From Winogradskyella eckloniae (GTDB taxonomy: Bacteria > Bacteroidota > Bacteroidia > Flavobacteriales > Flavobacteriaceae), in NCBI RefSeq assembly GCF_013249045.1, contig NZ_JABRWP010000002.1, positions 248,001 to 312,000 of the forward strand: a stretch of DNA of 64,000 bases, read 5' to 3'. Position 1 is the first letter of the stretch; each line of letters opens with the position of its first letter. Positions 39,958 through 49,399 of the stretch are shown here, piece after piece. A model generated the notes under the pieces. That model worked only from the letters and a program-made list of their open reading frames with translations. It had not been told where the DNA came from and ran no database searches. The translations under genes were made by a program, and so were the position numbers.

Positions 39958-42393
39958 GTGTTTGCCAAAAGCGACTTAATACAGAACATAGGCTTTAGCA
40001 TTAATCATAAACCACTTGTTTTGGATATTAACGATAACATAGAATCCCCTTTTCATATAAAGGTAAGCTTCAATAAGCTACTAAATCAGTATGAAAAGTT
40101 AATAGCAGCAGATAATGATTTTATTGCAGCTAATGCGCGTCGTGTGCTAAAAATAGCAGAAGACAATCCTATACTAAGAGATGGCTTTAGTGACTTTGAA
40201 CTATTCAAAACCTATGAAAAAGAGATTGAAGGCTTGTTACAAGATGCGTTTAGTCCTTTGCTAACTAAAAATGAAATTAAAACAGCATCGATTCCGTTTC
40301 ATAATTTCACATTTAACTCATCTGAGCGATTTAAAAGTATTCTAAAAACGGCAGGTTCTAATTTTGATTTACAAATTCAGAACATGCCCAATGATCAAAA
40401 ATATATATTCGCCTGTGCTGTTATTTTAAATTTATGTTATGGTTATACGCTTAATTTTAAGCGTCCATTTTTTTATGAAATTCCTGATGCTAATGGCGTA
40501 GTTCGTTATTATAAAATGCTGTATAATGCCGATTTTACAGAAGTAATTCCATCAGAAAATGCTCCTAAAATAACGAAACAAGATTATGATGAATTATTAG
40601 ATAATTTTGAAAATATAGCATTGTGGAAAAAGAAATTTCCGCCAGGTAGTTATATGTTCAAAGGGTTTGTGATTTCTAATATTTTTGATATTACAGATGA
40701 CCAATCCATTTCTAATGTTAAGACCACACTGATTGGTGAGAGTAAACGAAAAACGGAGAGCTTTATGGAAGGTTTTCATGATATTTTTCAATCCTTATTT
40801 GGACTTAAAAATATCAAAGTAGGTTTTTCTATTTATAATGCAGAAGACCATGTTTTTGAACGCGTTTACGGTGTAGGTATTAATAGTTATTTGCTCAATA
40901 ATTTAGAAAGCAAGTATTGTTCTGATGCTTTGTGTAAGTGGTCTTATAATAAGTTATTAAGAGAGAACGAGTATTTTTCTGTGTCTGATGTAGATAGAGC
41001 TTTTGAGAAATCACAAGGAAAGGCGCCACATATTAAAGTGTTACATGAACAAGGAATTAAAAGCGCCATTTTTGCACCAATAGCCAATAAAGAAGGTTTA
41101 ATGGGTGTTGTAGAAATTGTTTCAAAAGAACCAAAAATATTAAATAGTATAAACGCTAATAAATTGGTAGATGTTATGCCATTTATTGTAAGTGCTGTGG
41201 AGCGTTCAAAGAATGACGAGACGAATTTAATTGAAGCCATTATACAAAAGGAATGTACGTCTATTCACTCTAGTGTGCATTGGAGATTTAAAAAAGAAGC
41301 CAAGCAATTTATAAAAGATGAAATGGATGGTAAGAAAGCTAATTTTAACAAAATAGTTTTCGAAAATATTTATCCTCTTTACGGACAAATTGATATTAAA
41401 GGATCATCCGAAGCTAGAAATTGGGCCACTCAAAGAGATTTGTCCCTTCAGCTAAATGAATTAAAAAGTATTTTATTAAATGCTTTTAATATAGTGAAAT
41501 TGCCAATTTATGAGCAATATATCTATCAAATTGAAGACTTTTTAAAGAGTGTTGATGTGCATTTTCAAGTTGATAGTGAGCACCAGATATCTGTTTTTAT
41601 TAAAAATGAAATTGAACCCGTTTTAAAACATTTGTATTCAATTGATGATTTAAAAATTGAAATCGATTCCTATTTTAAGCATATTGATAATCATGTAGAT
41701 ACGTTATATCATCATAGAAAACAGTATGACGATACGATTCTGAAAATCAATAAAGAAATGGCTGCGATACTAGATGCTAAACAAGTAGAGGCACAACAAA
41801 TGTATCCGCATTATTTTGAGCGTTTTAAAACCGATGGTGTAGAGCACAATATGTATATCGGTGAATCATTAACAAAAGAAGATAGTTTTAACCCAATTTA
41901 CTTATATAATTTAAGACTATGGCAATTACAAGTCATGGTAGAAATGGAGAATGCTTATTATCAAATGAAGTCAGATTTTCCTGTTGCCTTAGATGTCGCT
42001 TCTATGATATTAGTCTTTAATCAGCCGCTATCGATTAGTTTTAGAATGGATGAAAAACAATTTGATGTAGACGGAACCTACAATGCCAGGTACGAAATTG
42101 TAAAAAAACGAGTAGACAAAGCTTTTATAAAAGGCACTAATGAACGAGTGACCCAAAAAGGGAAGTTAAGTATTGTTTATTCTCAAAGAGAGGATGAAAT
42201 AGAGTATTTACAGTATATTAAATTTTTACAAGCGAAACAGTATTTAGATACTGATGTAGAAATTGTAGAATTGCAAGATTTACAAGCGGTTACTGGTTTA
42301 AAAGCAATAAGAGTTAGTGTGTTGTATCATAAAGCCAAAGATGATAAATCCTTCTATACGTATGATGATTTAATGAAAGAAATTAAGGCTTAG
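39958..42393 (+). CDS. Large GAF-domain-containing protein
   Basis: The 811 residues contain no membrane span or signal. The middle (about 245-425) resembles a GAF domain: SIYNAEDHVFERVYGVGINS, core DHVFERVYGVG; then HIKVLHEQGIKSAIFAPIANKEGLMGVVEIV, core SAIFAPIANKEGLMGVVEIV, and a helix of VMPFIVSAVERSKND. The flanks are helical and of unknown fold. The start is GTG at 39958; no ATG or other start lies upstream in frame before stops. A role as a small-molecule or redox sensor is possible. It is convergent with the HD-PycTM gene, stops 4 bp apart. Similar large GAF proteins occur in other Flavobacteriaceae but I know no assigned role. Confidence 0.75.
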   Translation: MFAKSDLIQNIGFSINHKPLVLDINDNIESPFHIKVSFNKLLNQYEKLIAADNDFIAANARRVLKIAEDNPILRDGFSDFELFKTYEKEIEGLLQDAFSPLLTKNEIKTASIPFHNFTFNSSERFKSILKTAGSNFDLQIQNMPNDQKYIFACAVILNLCYGYTLNFKRPFFYEIPDANGVVRYYKMLYNADFTEVIPSENAPKITKQDYDELLDNFENIALWKKKFPPGSYMFKGFVISNIFDITDDQSISNVKTTLIGESKRKTESFMEGFHDIFQSLFGLKNIKVGFSIYNAEDHVFERVYGVGINSYLLNNLESKYCSDALCKWSYNKLLRENEYFSVSDVDRAFEKSQGKAPHIKVLHEQGIKSAIFAPIANKEGLMGVVEIVSKEPKILNSINANKLVDVMPFIVSAVERSKNDETNLIEAIIQKECTSIHSSVHWRFKKEAKQFIKDEMDGKKANFNKIVFENIYPLYGQIDIKGSSEARNWATQRDLSLQLNELKSILLNAFNIVKLPIYEQYIYQIEDFLKSVDVHFQVDSEHQISVFIKNEIEPVLKHLYSIDDLKIEIDSYFKHIDNHVDTLYHHRKQYDDTILKINKEMAAILDAKQVEAQQMYPHYFERFKTDGVEHNMYIGESLTKEDSFNPIYLYNLRLWQLQVMVEMENAYYQMKSDFPVALDVASMILVFNQPLSISFRMDEKQFDVDGTYNARYEIVKKRVDKAFIKGTNERVTQKGKLSIVYSQREDEIEYLQYIKFLQAKQYLDTDVEIVELQDLQAVTGLKAIRVSVLYHKAKDDKSFYTYDDLMKEIKA

Positions 42394-42397
42394 AAAG

Positions 42398-43612
42398 CTA
42401 TAAACTTGTAATAGGTGATTGTTGCCCAGAAAAATGAAAAGCTAATGCAAAAGCCATGGCACTAACGACAATTCCTACGGCAAAAAAAGTATATGTGAGT
42501 CGTAATATTTTATATTTTCTATTGAGAACCAGTCCTAAAAAGTACAAATCTTTAGTTAAAGAGCCATAGAGATACTCTTTGTCTTTCATCATTTCTTCCA
42601 TAGCCCATTCAAACTCTTCAAGTTTCATTTTATGGAAGTTACCAAAGAATAATAGATTTACTTTTTTATTCGCCACATCCTCTTTTGTGAATTTTCCACT
42701 TGTTATATTAGGGCGTGTTGCTATAACTGAAAGTACTACAGATCCTACCGTAAATAAAGCAAAAATAAATGTTGGCCAAATTAAATAATCATTAGAAGGA
42801 TTGTCAAGTTTAGAGACAAGATTAGACAATACTAAGGAAATAATTATAGCATTTACAGATAATAAAATATTAGCTTTTGTGTCTGCAATATCACTTAGCG
42901 TAATATGGTTTCTCAAGGCCACCCTAAACATGGTTTCAATGCCGCGATCTGGTAGGTCTAACTTTTCTTTTTTAAAGTTTAATTCCGCCTTTTTTTGTTT
43001 TAATTTATCAGTAGTTGTTTTTATTTTATTTTGATCTTGTAATAGATTTGCTAAATTTTTTCCTTTTCGTTTTTCCCATTTTTTTGTCGCTAAATCCGTG
43101 CAAAAACTATGTTGTGTTAAAAAGCCAATATTTTCTTTAAGCCATTCTGCTTTTGATACTTTTTTACCCAAAGTAAGTTCCCATTCTTTTCTTAACAATG
43201 AGGCGTATTGGCTGTAGTTTTTACTAGATAAATGTGCGCAATCTGCATCCTTTATAAAGCCTTCTAATTGGTTAGTCGGCTGGTAATTCATTTGAGTCGC
43301 TAAAATGATGTCAGAAACACTTTTAATAGTTGCTTCAGAGACCTTTTGAGCGGTTAAAAATTCTGAAGCAATTTTTACACTTTCTAGTTCATGGCCAACA
43401 ATCGTTTTTGTAAATCCGGTATCATGAAACCAAGCAGCTATTAACAATTGCTCCTGTTCGTTAGCTGTTAATGTGCTGCCTTCAATTAATTCATTAACTT
43501 TAGAAACAACACGTTGCGTATGTGCTACATTGTGATAAACAAATGATGCGTCTAGATTATCATTTAAGTAAGTGATAACATAGTTCTCAGCAGCCGTTAA
43601 AAGGTTTTCCAT
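42398..43612 (-). CDS. HD phosphohydrolase fused to PycTM (DUF5706) membrane domain
   Basis: Residues 1-200 form an HD domain: H31 in the YHNVAHTQRV helix, the H63-D64 pair in AAWFHDTGF, and D124 in KDADCAHLS, all four metal ligands in place. A charged linker (KQKKAELNFKKEKLDLPDRG) leads to the PycTM/DUF5706 unit (about 220-400): ETMFRVALRNHITLSDIADTKANILLSVNA (core SDIADTKANILLSVNA), two spans near 262-283 and 290-312, and a third near 378-398. In Pycsar antiphage systems, PycTM is the membrane effector triggered by cyclic CMP or cUMP. No pyrimidine cyclase is adjacent, so a housekeeping nucleotide-hydrolase function is as likely as defence. Confidence 0.88.
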   Translation of the reverse strand: MENLLTAAENYVITYLNDNLDASFVYHNVAHTQRVVSKVNELIEGSTLTANEQEQLLIAAWFHDTGFTKTIVGHELESVKIASEFLTAQKVSEATIKSVSDIILATQMNYQPTNQLEGFIKDADCAHLSSKNYSQYASLLRKEWELTLGKKVSKAEWLKENIGFLTQHSFCTDLATKKWEKRKGKNLANLLQDQNKIKTTTDKLKQKKAELNFKKEKLDLPDRGIETMFRVALRNHITLSDIADTKANILLSVNAIIISLVLSNLVSKLDNPSNDYLIWPTFIFALFTVGSVVLSVIATRPNITSGKFTKEDVANKKVNLLFFGNFHKMKLEEFEWAMEEMMKDKEYLYGSLTKDLYFLGLVLNRKYKILRLTYTFFAVGIVVSAMAFALAFHFSGQQSPITSL

Positions 43613-43828
43613 AAATCTCGTATAAGAATTTAAAATTAAGGAATTTTTATGTTCTAAAATAAGTATTGAAATTTATTTTGTAATGTATTCAGTATGTCTT
43701 CTACTAAACTGTAGACGTAATTTATCTAGTTTAATTACAGTTTGTTATAGATTGAAATTCTTAAGAGTTATTGTATAAGGCCTTTAAGAAACATAAATTA
43801 ACAATTTCTAATTGGCTAGCGTAATTCG

Positions 43829-43836
43829 TATTTTTG
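43829..43836 (+). promoter_or_regulatory. Putative -7 box of the metallophosphoesterase-barrel gene
   Basis: TATTTTTG matches TAnnTTTG, 21 bp before the ATG at 43857. The nearest upstream TTG (43812-43814) is only 14 nt away, so the -33 is uncertain. Confidence 0.45.
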
Positions 43837-43856
43837 ACTAACTAACGAAATGAACT

Positions 43857-46800
43857 ATGAAATTTTTACGCAAGTTTACAATGGCTACGGTTGTTGTTTT
43901 ATTCTTCTTTAATTCTTGTGCAACTCTGCATAAACAAGTGGTAGAAGGGTCAGAAAAACCGAAACCAGAAAATAAAGAAATTGAACATAGTTTTTATTTA
44001 ATTGGTGATGCTGGGAACTCAAGCATAGGAGAAAGTTCGGAAGCTTTAAAGGCATTTAAGGAAAAATTAGAGACCGCTAGCAAAAATAGTACGGCCATTT
44101 TTTTGGGCGATAATATTTATCCTAAAGGCATGCCAAAAAAATCAAGTGAAGGTTACGAACTTGCTAAGCATCGTATTCAAATACAAACGAAAGCACTAGA
44201 AAATTTTAAAGGAAAATCTATATTTATTCCTGGGAATCATGATTGGTATTCAGATATAAAAGGGTTAAAAGCGCAAGAGAAAATAGTTGAAGACGCATTA
44301 GGAAAGCATAGTTTTTTGCCAGAAAATGGTTGCGCAATAGATAAAATACATATATCAGAAAATATAGAACTTATAGTGGTAGATACACATTGGTATATAA
44401 ATAATTGGAATGATCAACCTACCATTAATGATGATTGCGAGATTAAAACAAGGTTAGCATTTTTAGATGAATTTAATAGCTTAATAAAAAAGGCTAGGGG
44501 AAAAACTACAATTGTTGCATTACATCATCCTATGTTTACAAACGGCTCACATGGAGGGCAATATAGTTTTAAGAGTCACATGAGCCCTGCACCTATATTA
44601 GGTACCGTAAAAAATGTTATTAGAAAAACAAGTGGAATAGCTAATGTAGATCTTCAAAATAAATTATATAATGAACTCAAAAGCCGTTTGGTAGCCTTAG
44701 CACAAGTCAATAAAAAAGTGGTTTTTGTTTCTGGTCATGAACATAATTTGCAATATTTAATTGAAGATAATTTACATCAAATTATCTCTGGTGCTGGCTC
44801 AAAAGTTTCTGCGGTAAGAAATATAGGAAGTGGTATTTTTGGTTATGGTACACCAGGTTATGCAACCTTAGATATTTATAAAGACGGATCTGCGCATGTG
44901 TCTTTTTATTCTTCAGAGAAAAAAGCGGTTGTTTTTGAAACGGAAGTGTTTTCAGAAGATAAACCATTAGCGCCAAAAACATACACTAAAAATACAGATA
45001 GTCATAAGGTCTCATCGGTTTATACAGAAGAAGAAACAGACGTTAATGGTTTTCGGAAATTTATTTGGGGAGAACGTTATAGAAAGGAGTATAGTACCAA
45101 AGTTAAGGCACCCAATGTTAAGTTAGACACGCTTTTTGGAGGCTTAACGCCAGTAAAGAAAGGAGGAGGAAATCAGTCTAAATCCTTACGTTTAGAAACT
45201 AAAAATGGCACGCAATATGTGATGCGAGCAGTACGTAAACAAGCCTTACAATATTTACAAGCGGTTTTATTTAAAGACCAATATATAGAAGGCCAATATG
45301 ATGATACGGCAACAGAAGATTTAATTTTAGATGTCTTTACAGGTTCACATCCATATGCGCCATTGGTTATTGGCGATTTAGCGGATGCCGTAGGTGTTTA
45401 TCATACAAATCCTGAATTGTATTTTGTGCCAAAGCAAGACCGTTTAGGTCAATATAATGACGCATATGGCGATGAGCTTTATATGATAGAAGAACATACC
45501 TCAGAAGGGCATAACGATCAAGCTAGTTTTGGATTTCAAAATAAGTTATTATCAACAGATGATATGATGCATAAAATCCATAAAGATGAAGACCTTAAAG
45601 TAGATGAAGTTGCATATATACGTGCTCGATTATTTGATATGTTAATAGGAGATTGGGATAGACATCAAGATCAATGGCGTTGGATAGAATTTAAAGAAAA
45701 CGGACAAAAAATATACAGACCTATGCCTAGAGATCGCGATCAAGCATTCTCTAAAATGTCAGATGGATTTTTATTGGGTACAGCTGTAAAATTAATGCCA
45801 ACAGCACGTTTGTTACGAAAATATTCAGATGATTTGGTTGATGTAAAAGGCGTAAATGTAGAACCTTACCCTTTAGATATGGAAATAATTGCAGAATCAG
45901 ATAAAGCGGTTTGGGATGCTCAAGTAAAACGGATTCAAGATGGAATTACAGATGCCGTTATTGAAAATGCTTTTTTAAATATGCCATCTGAAATGCCTAA
46001 AAATTCTATAAAGGACATTAAGGCAAAGCTCAAAGCTAGACGCTCTAATCTTCAAGAAATCTCTGATCGTTATTATCAGTTAATTAATAAATATGCAGTA
46101 ATTAAAGGTACTAATAAAGACGACTGGTTTGATGTAGAACGCATGCCAAACGGAGAAACTAAGGTGACAGCTTATCGCATTAAAAAAGGTAAAAAGCAAG
46201 ATGTTTTTCATCAACGCACCTATACAAGAGATGAAACTAAAGAAATTTGGATATACGCGTTAGACGATGATGATGTTTTTGAGGTTAAAGGCGAAGGTGA
46301 TGGTTTTATTAAAGTAATCTTAGTTGGTGGGCAAAACAATGACACCTATAATATAGAAAACGGAAAGCGTGTTAAGTTTTACGATTATAAATCCAAAACT
46401 AATACAGTGGTTACGAATAAGGGTAGAAAAAAACTGTCCGATGATTATTTAACCAATGTATATAATTATAAAAAATTAAAAAATAGTACCAATCAACTTA
46501 TACCTTCTGTAGGCGCAAATCCAGATGATGGAATTAAAATCGGATTTGTAGATGTGTATACAACCTATGGTTTTGAACGAAATCCATTTACATCACAACA
46601 TCAATTTGCAGCATCCTATTATTTTGCAACCGAAGGCTTTGAATTAAATTATAAAGGCGAATTTGCTAATGTTGTAGGGCACTTTAATTTAGGGCTCGAT
46701 GCCTATTTTACAAGTCCTAATTACGCTTTTAATTATTTTGGAAGTGGAAATGAATCAAATAATCCAGCGGCAGACACTAGTGATGGATTAGATGCAGATT

Positions 46801-47540
46801 TAGATTATAATAGAGTGAAGCTAAGAACTCTAAAATTTGAACCTTCTTTAAAATGGAAAGGCAGGTATGGCGCAAGTTTTAAATTTGGAGTAACCGTAGA
46901 ATCTATAGAAGTAGAAGATACTGAGGGTAGATTTATAAATGATCAGGTAATCGGCAATAATACCGAAGTTTCTAATAATTTTTATGGCGCAGATGCCACT
47001 TATAAATTTGAGCATAGAGATAATGAAGCTTTCCCTACGTTAGGTATGTTATTTAGTGTGCAAACAGGCTTTAGAAATAATATTGATACATCCAAAGGGT
47101 TTGGGTATTTGATTCCAGAACTGGGTTTTGACTATAAATTAGAACCTCAAGGTCAATTGGTTTTAGCAACTAAATTGAGAGGACATCTTAATTTTGGCGA
47201 TAACTATGAATTTTATCAAGGTGCAACTATAGGAGCAGACAATGGATTACGAGGCTTTAGAAACCAAAGATTTAATGGGCAAAACGCCTTTGTGCAAAGT
47301 ACAGATTTACGACTCAATCTAAAGAAAGTAAGAACAAGTGTTATGCCTCTAAAACTTGGGTTTTATGGAGGATTTGATTACGGAAGAGTTTGGATAAAAA
47401 ATGAGACTTCTCATACATGGCATAAGGCATTTGGTGGTGGTATTTTTGCGAATGCAGCAGATTTATTTACATTAAACATGTCTGCCTTTGATAGTAATGA
47501 AGGTTTGCGATTAGCATTTAGAATAGGTTTTGAGTTTTAA
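43857..47540 (+). CDS. Lipoprotein: metallophosphoesterase, kinase-like module, outer-membrane beta-barrel
   Basis: The 1227 residues begin with a lipoprotein signal ending at Cys21 (FFFNSC). Residues 45-300 hold a calcineurin-like phosphoesterase: GDAGN (50-54), LGDN (83-86), GNHD (126-129), HH (223-224), GHEH (293-296), with all metal ligands. Residues 430-650 resemble a protein-kinase-like fold: YVMRAVRK (possible beta3 Lys), LIGDWDRHQDQ (597-606, like the catalytic loop of HipA/CotH/Fam20-type kinases) and PRDRDQAF (624-631). From about 890 a beta-barrel of BamA/surface-antigen type ends RLAFRIGFEF with terminal Phe. The three-part fusion is unusual; the kinase call is a hypothesis. Confidence 0.82.
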   Translation: MKFLRKFTMATVVVLFFFNSCATLHKQVVEGSEKPKPENKEIEHSFYLIGDAGNSSIGESSEALKAFKEKLETASKNSTAIFLGDNIYPKGMPKKSSEGYELAKHRIQIQTKALENFKGKSIFIPGNHDWYSDIKGLKAQEKIVEDALGKHSFLPENGCAIDKIHISENIELIVVDTHWYINNWNDQPTINDDCEIKTRLAFLDEFNSLIKKARGKTTIVALHHPMFTNGSHGGQYSFKSHMSPAPILGTVKNVIRKTSGIANVDLQNKLYNELKSRLVALAQVNKKVVFVSGHEHNLQYLIEDNLHQIISGAGSKVSAVRNIGSGIFGYGTPGYATLDIYKDGSAHVSFYSSEKKAVVFETEVFSEDKPLAPKTYTKNTDSHKVSSVYTEEETDVNGFRKFIWGERYRKEYSTKVKAPNVKLDTLFGGLTPVKKGGGNQSKSLRLETKNGTQYVMRAVRKQALQYLQAVLFKDQYIEGQYDDTATEDLILDVFTGSHPYAPLVIGDLADAVGVYHTNPELYFVPKQDRLGQYNDAYGDELYMIEEHTSEGHNDQASFGFQNKLLSTDDMMHKIHKDEDLKVDEVAYIRARLFDMLIGDWDRHQDQWRWIEFKENGQKIYRPMPRDRDQAFSKMSDGFLLGTAVKLMPTARLLRKYSDDLVDVKGVNVEPYPLDMEIIAESDKAVWDAQVKRIQDGITDAVIENAFLNMPSEMPKNSIKDIKAKLKARRSNLQEISDRYYQLINKYAVIKGTNKDDWFDVERMPNGETKVTAYRIKKGKKQDVFHQRTYTRDETKEIWIYALDDDDVFEVKGEGDGFIKVILVGGQNNDTYNIENGKRVKFYDYKSKTNTVVTNKGRKKLSDDYLTNVYNYKKLKNSTNQLIPSVGANPDDGIKIGFVDVYTTYGFERNPFTSQHQFAASYYFATEGFELNYKGEFANVVGHFNLGLDAYFTSPNYAFNYFGSGNESNNPAADTSDGLDADLDYNRVKLRTLKFEPSLKWKGRYGASFKFGVTVESIEVEDTEGRFINDQVIGNNTEVSNNFYGADATYKFEHRDNEAFPTLGMLFSVQTGFRNNIDTSKGFGYLIPELGFDYKLEPQGQLVLATKLRGHLNFGDNYEFYQGATIGADNGLRGFRNQRFNGQNAFVQSTDLRLNLKKVRTSVMPLKLGFYGGFDYGRVWIKNETSHTWHKAFGGGIFANAADLFTLNMSAFDSNEGLRLAFRIGFEF

Positions 47541-47627
47541 AAAATCATATTCATTCGTTACAATAAATACTATAAAATTCTTCTTTTGAAGTATATCATT
47601 GTAGTTTTATATTTTTAAAATATAAGA

Positions 47628-48860
47628 TTGAGTACACATAGCGATATAATAATCATTGGAGGAGGTGCGGCAGGTTTTTTTGCAGCAATAAATATTGCCG
47701 AACAGCAACCGCATTTGTCTGTTACTATTTTAGAACGAGGCAAAGAGGGTTTGCAAAAAGTAAAAATATCAGGAGGCGGAAGATGTAACGTAACGCACGC
47801 TGAGTTTATACCTTCAGAATTAACGTTGAATTATCCGCGAGGTCAAAAAGAACTGCTTGGTCCATTTCATCAGTTTATGACTGGTGATACAATAGCGTGG
47901 TTTGAAGCGCGTGGTGTAGCATTAAAGATTGAAGATGATGGTAGAATGTTTCCTGTGTCTAATTCTTCCCAAACAATTATTGATTGTTTTTTAGATCAAG
48001 CACAAAAACACCATGTAGAGGTGTTGTATAATCATGCGGTAAAATCAATTGAACCAATGTTGCAAAGCGACATTGATGCACCTCGATTTAAGATTGAAAC
48101 GAATCAAGGAGCTTTAACTTGTAATGCCTTAGTTGTGGCAACTGGTAGCAATCCTAAAATTTGGAAATTATTAGAAGATTTAGGGCACACTATTATTCCA
48201 CCAGTACCTTCATTATTTACGTTTGATATAAAAGATAAACGCATTAAGGATATACCTGGCGTAGTGGCAAAGCATACTGAAATTAAAGTCGTAGAAACCA
48301 ATTTAGAATCTAGTGGACCGCTGTTAATAACACATGTAGGTATGAGTGCTCCAGCTATATTAAAACTTTCTGCTTTTGGAGCTGTAGCGTTGGCAAAAAG
48401 GAACTATAATTTTAAAATTGAAGTAAATTTTATTAGCCTAGATGTTAATAGTTGTACTGACGCACTAAAAAGTTATAAGCAAGAATTTGCTAAAAAAACA
48501 GTTATCAACGCAACACAATTTGATTTGCCTAAACGACTTTGGAAACAACTCGTTTTAGCATCAAAAATAAATGAAACAGAACGTTGGGCAGAGGTAAATA
48601 AAGCGCAAATAGAAAATTTAGCATTACAACTAACATCAGCCGTTTTTGAGGTAACAGGAAAAAGTACGTTTAAAGAGGAGTTTGTAACTGCAGGAGGTGT
48701 AGATTTAAAAGAAGTTAACTTTAAAACTTTTGAGAGTAAACGTATTCCTAATTTATATTTTGCAGGTGAAGTCATTAATGTAGATGCTGTAACAGGAGGT
48801 TTTAATTTTCAGAATGCCTGGACAGGTGCCTATATTGTCTCTCAATCAATTACTAAATAA
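47628..48860 (+). CDS. HI0933-like (BaiN/RdsA) flavoprotein
   Basis: This 410-residue FAD-dependent oxidoreductase carries DIIIIGGGAAGFFAAI (FAD Rossmann motif at the N-terminus), LERGKEGLQKVKISGGGRCNVTH (core KISGGGRCNVTH, the HI0933 signature), LVVATGS, and the C-terminal FAD loop LYFAGEVINVDAVTGGFNFQNAW (core GEVINVDAVTGGFN). Family members include BaiN, a bile-acid ene-reductase, and enzymes of unknown role. The start is TTG at 47628, chosen because the glycine-rich strand begins nine residues later and no ATG is in frame upstream. The stop overlaps the ATG of the next gene by one base. Confidence 0.9.
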   Translation: MSTHSDIIIIGGGAAGFFAAINIAEQQPHLSVTILERGKEGLQKVKISGGGRCNVTHAEFIPSELTLNYPRGQKELLGPFHQFMTGDTIAWFEARGVALKIEDDGRMFPVSNSSQTIIDCFLDQAQKHHVEVLYNHAVKSIEPMLQSDIDAPRFKIETNQGALTCNALVVATGSNPKIWKLLEDLGHTIIPPVPSLFTFDIKDKRIKDIPGVVAKHTEIKVVETNLESSGPLLITHVGMSAPAILKLSAFGAVALAKRNYNFKIEVNFISLDVNSCTDALKSYKQEFAKKTVINATQFDLPKRLWKQLVLASKINETERWAEVNKAQIENLALQLTSAVFEVTGKSTFKEEFVTAGGVDLKEVNFKTFESKRIPNLYFAGEVINVDAVTGGFNFQNAWTGAYIVSQSITK

Positions 48861-49393
48861 TGAATACATATATCGCTCTTTTACGAGGTATAAATGTTGG
48901 AGGACACAAAAAAGTTCCCATGGCTGAGCTACGAACATTATTGTCTAATTCAGGATTAGAAAACGTAAAGACTTATATACAAAGTGGTAATGTTATTTTT
49001 CAAACGTCCATAAAGGATGAGGTAACCATTGCACAAAATCTAAAGACGCTGTTATTGGATCATTTTGGTTTTGACATTCCTGTTTTTGTGAAAACACGGG
49101 AAGCATTAGAGTTCATTTTTAACAACTGTCCATTTGCTAAAGACAAAAAGGAACTAAGTTACTTTGCAGTTCTCAGTGAAATTCCTGATAAAACTAAAGT
49201 TATTGAAGCTTCTCAAAAAACATATCCAGATGATGAATATGTGATTATTAACGATTGTATTTATCTGTATTGTGCTAAAGGTTATGGTCGTGCAAAATTT
49301 AATCTTAGTTATTTTGAAAAACATTTAAGTGTCAATGCAACAGCAAGAAATTATAAAACAATGCTAAAACTGTTATCTTTGTCAGATATTTAA
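48860..49393 (+). CDS. DUF1697 protein
   Basis: The 177 residues match DUF1697: MNTYIALLRGINVGGHKKVPM at the N-terminus (core ALLRGINVGGHKKV), LRTLLSNSGLENVKTYIQSGNVIF (core LENVKTYIQSGN), and a C-terminal RNYKTMLKLLSL helix that mirrors ..RNWxTVxKL.. of the family. The protein is small and soluble; structures in the family show two ferredoxin-like units, but no activity is assigned. It begins on the last base of the flavoprotein stop, so the two are translationally coupled. Confidence 0.88.
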   Translation: MNTYIALLRGINVGGHKKVPMAELRTLLSNSGLENVKTYIQSGNVIFQTSIKDEVTIAQNLKTLLLDHFGFDIPVFVKTREALEFIFNNCPFAKDKKELSYFAVLSEIPDKTKVIEASQKTYPDDEYVIINDCIYLYCAKGYGRAKFNLSYFEKHLSVNATARNYKTMLKLLSLSDI

Positions 49394-49399
49394 TTCGCA

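Noticed and set aside
42398..43612. A full Pycsar antiphage system
   Set aside because: Only the PycTM-type effector domain is present; no adenylate/guanylate-like cyclase gene lies in the flanking sequence.
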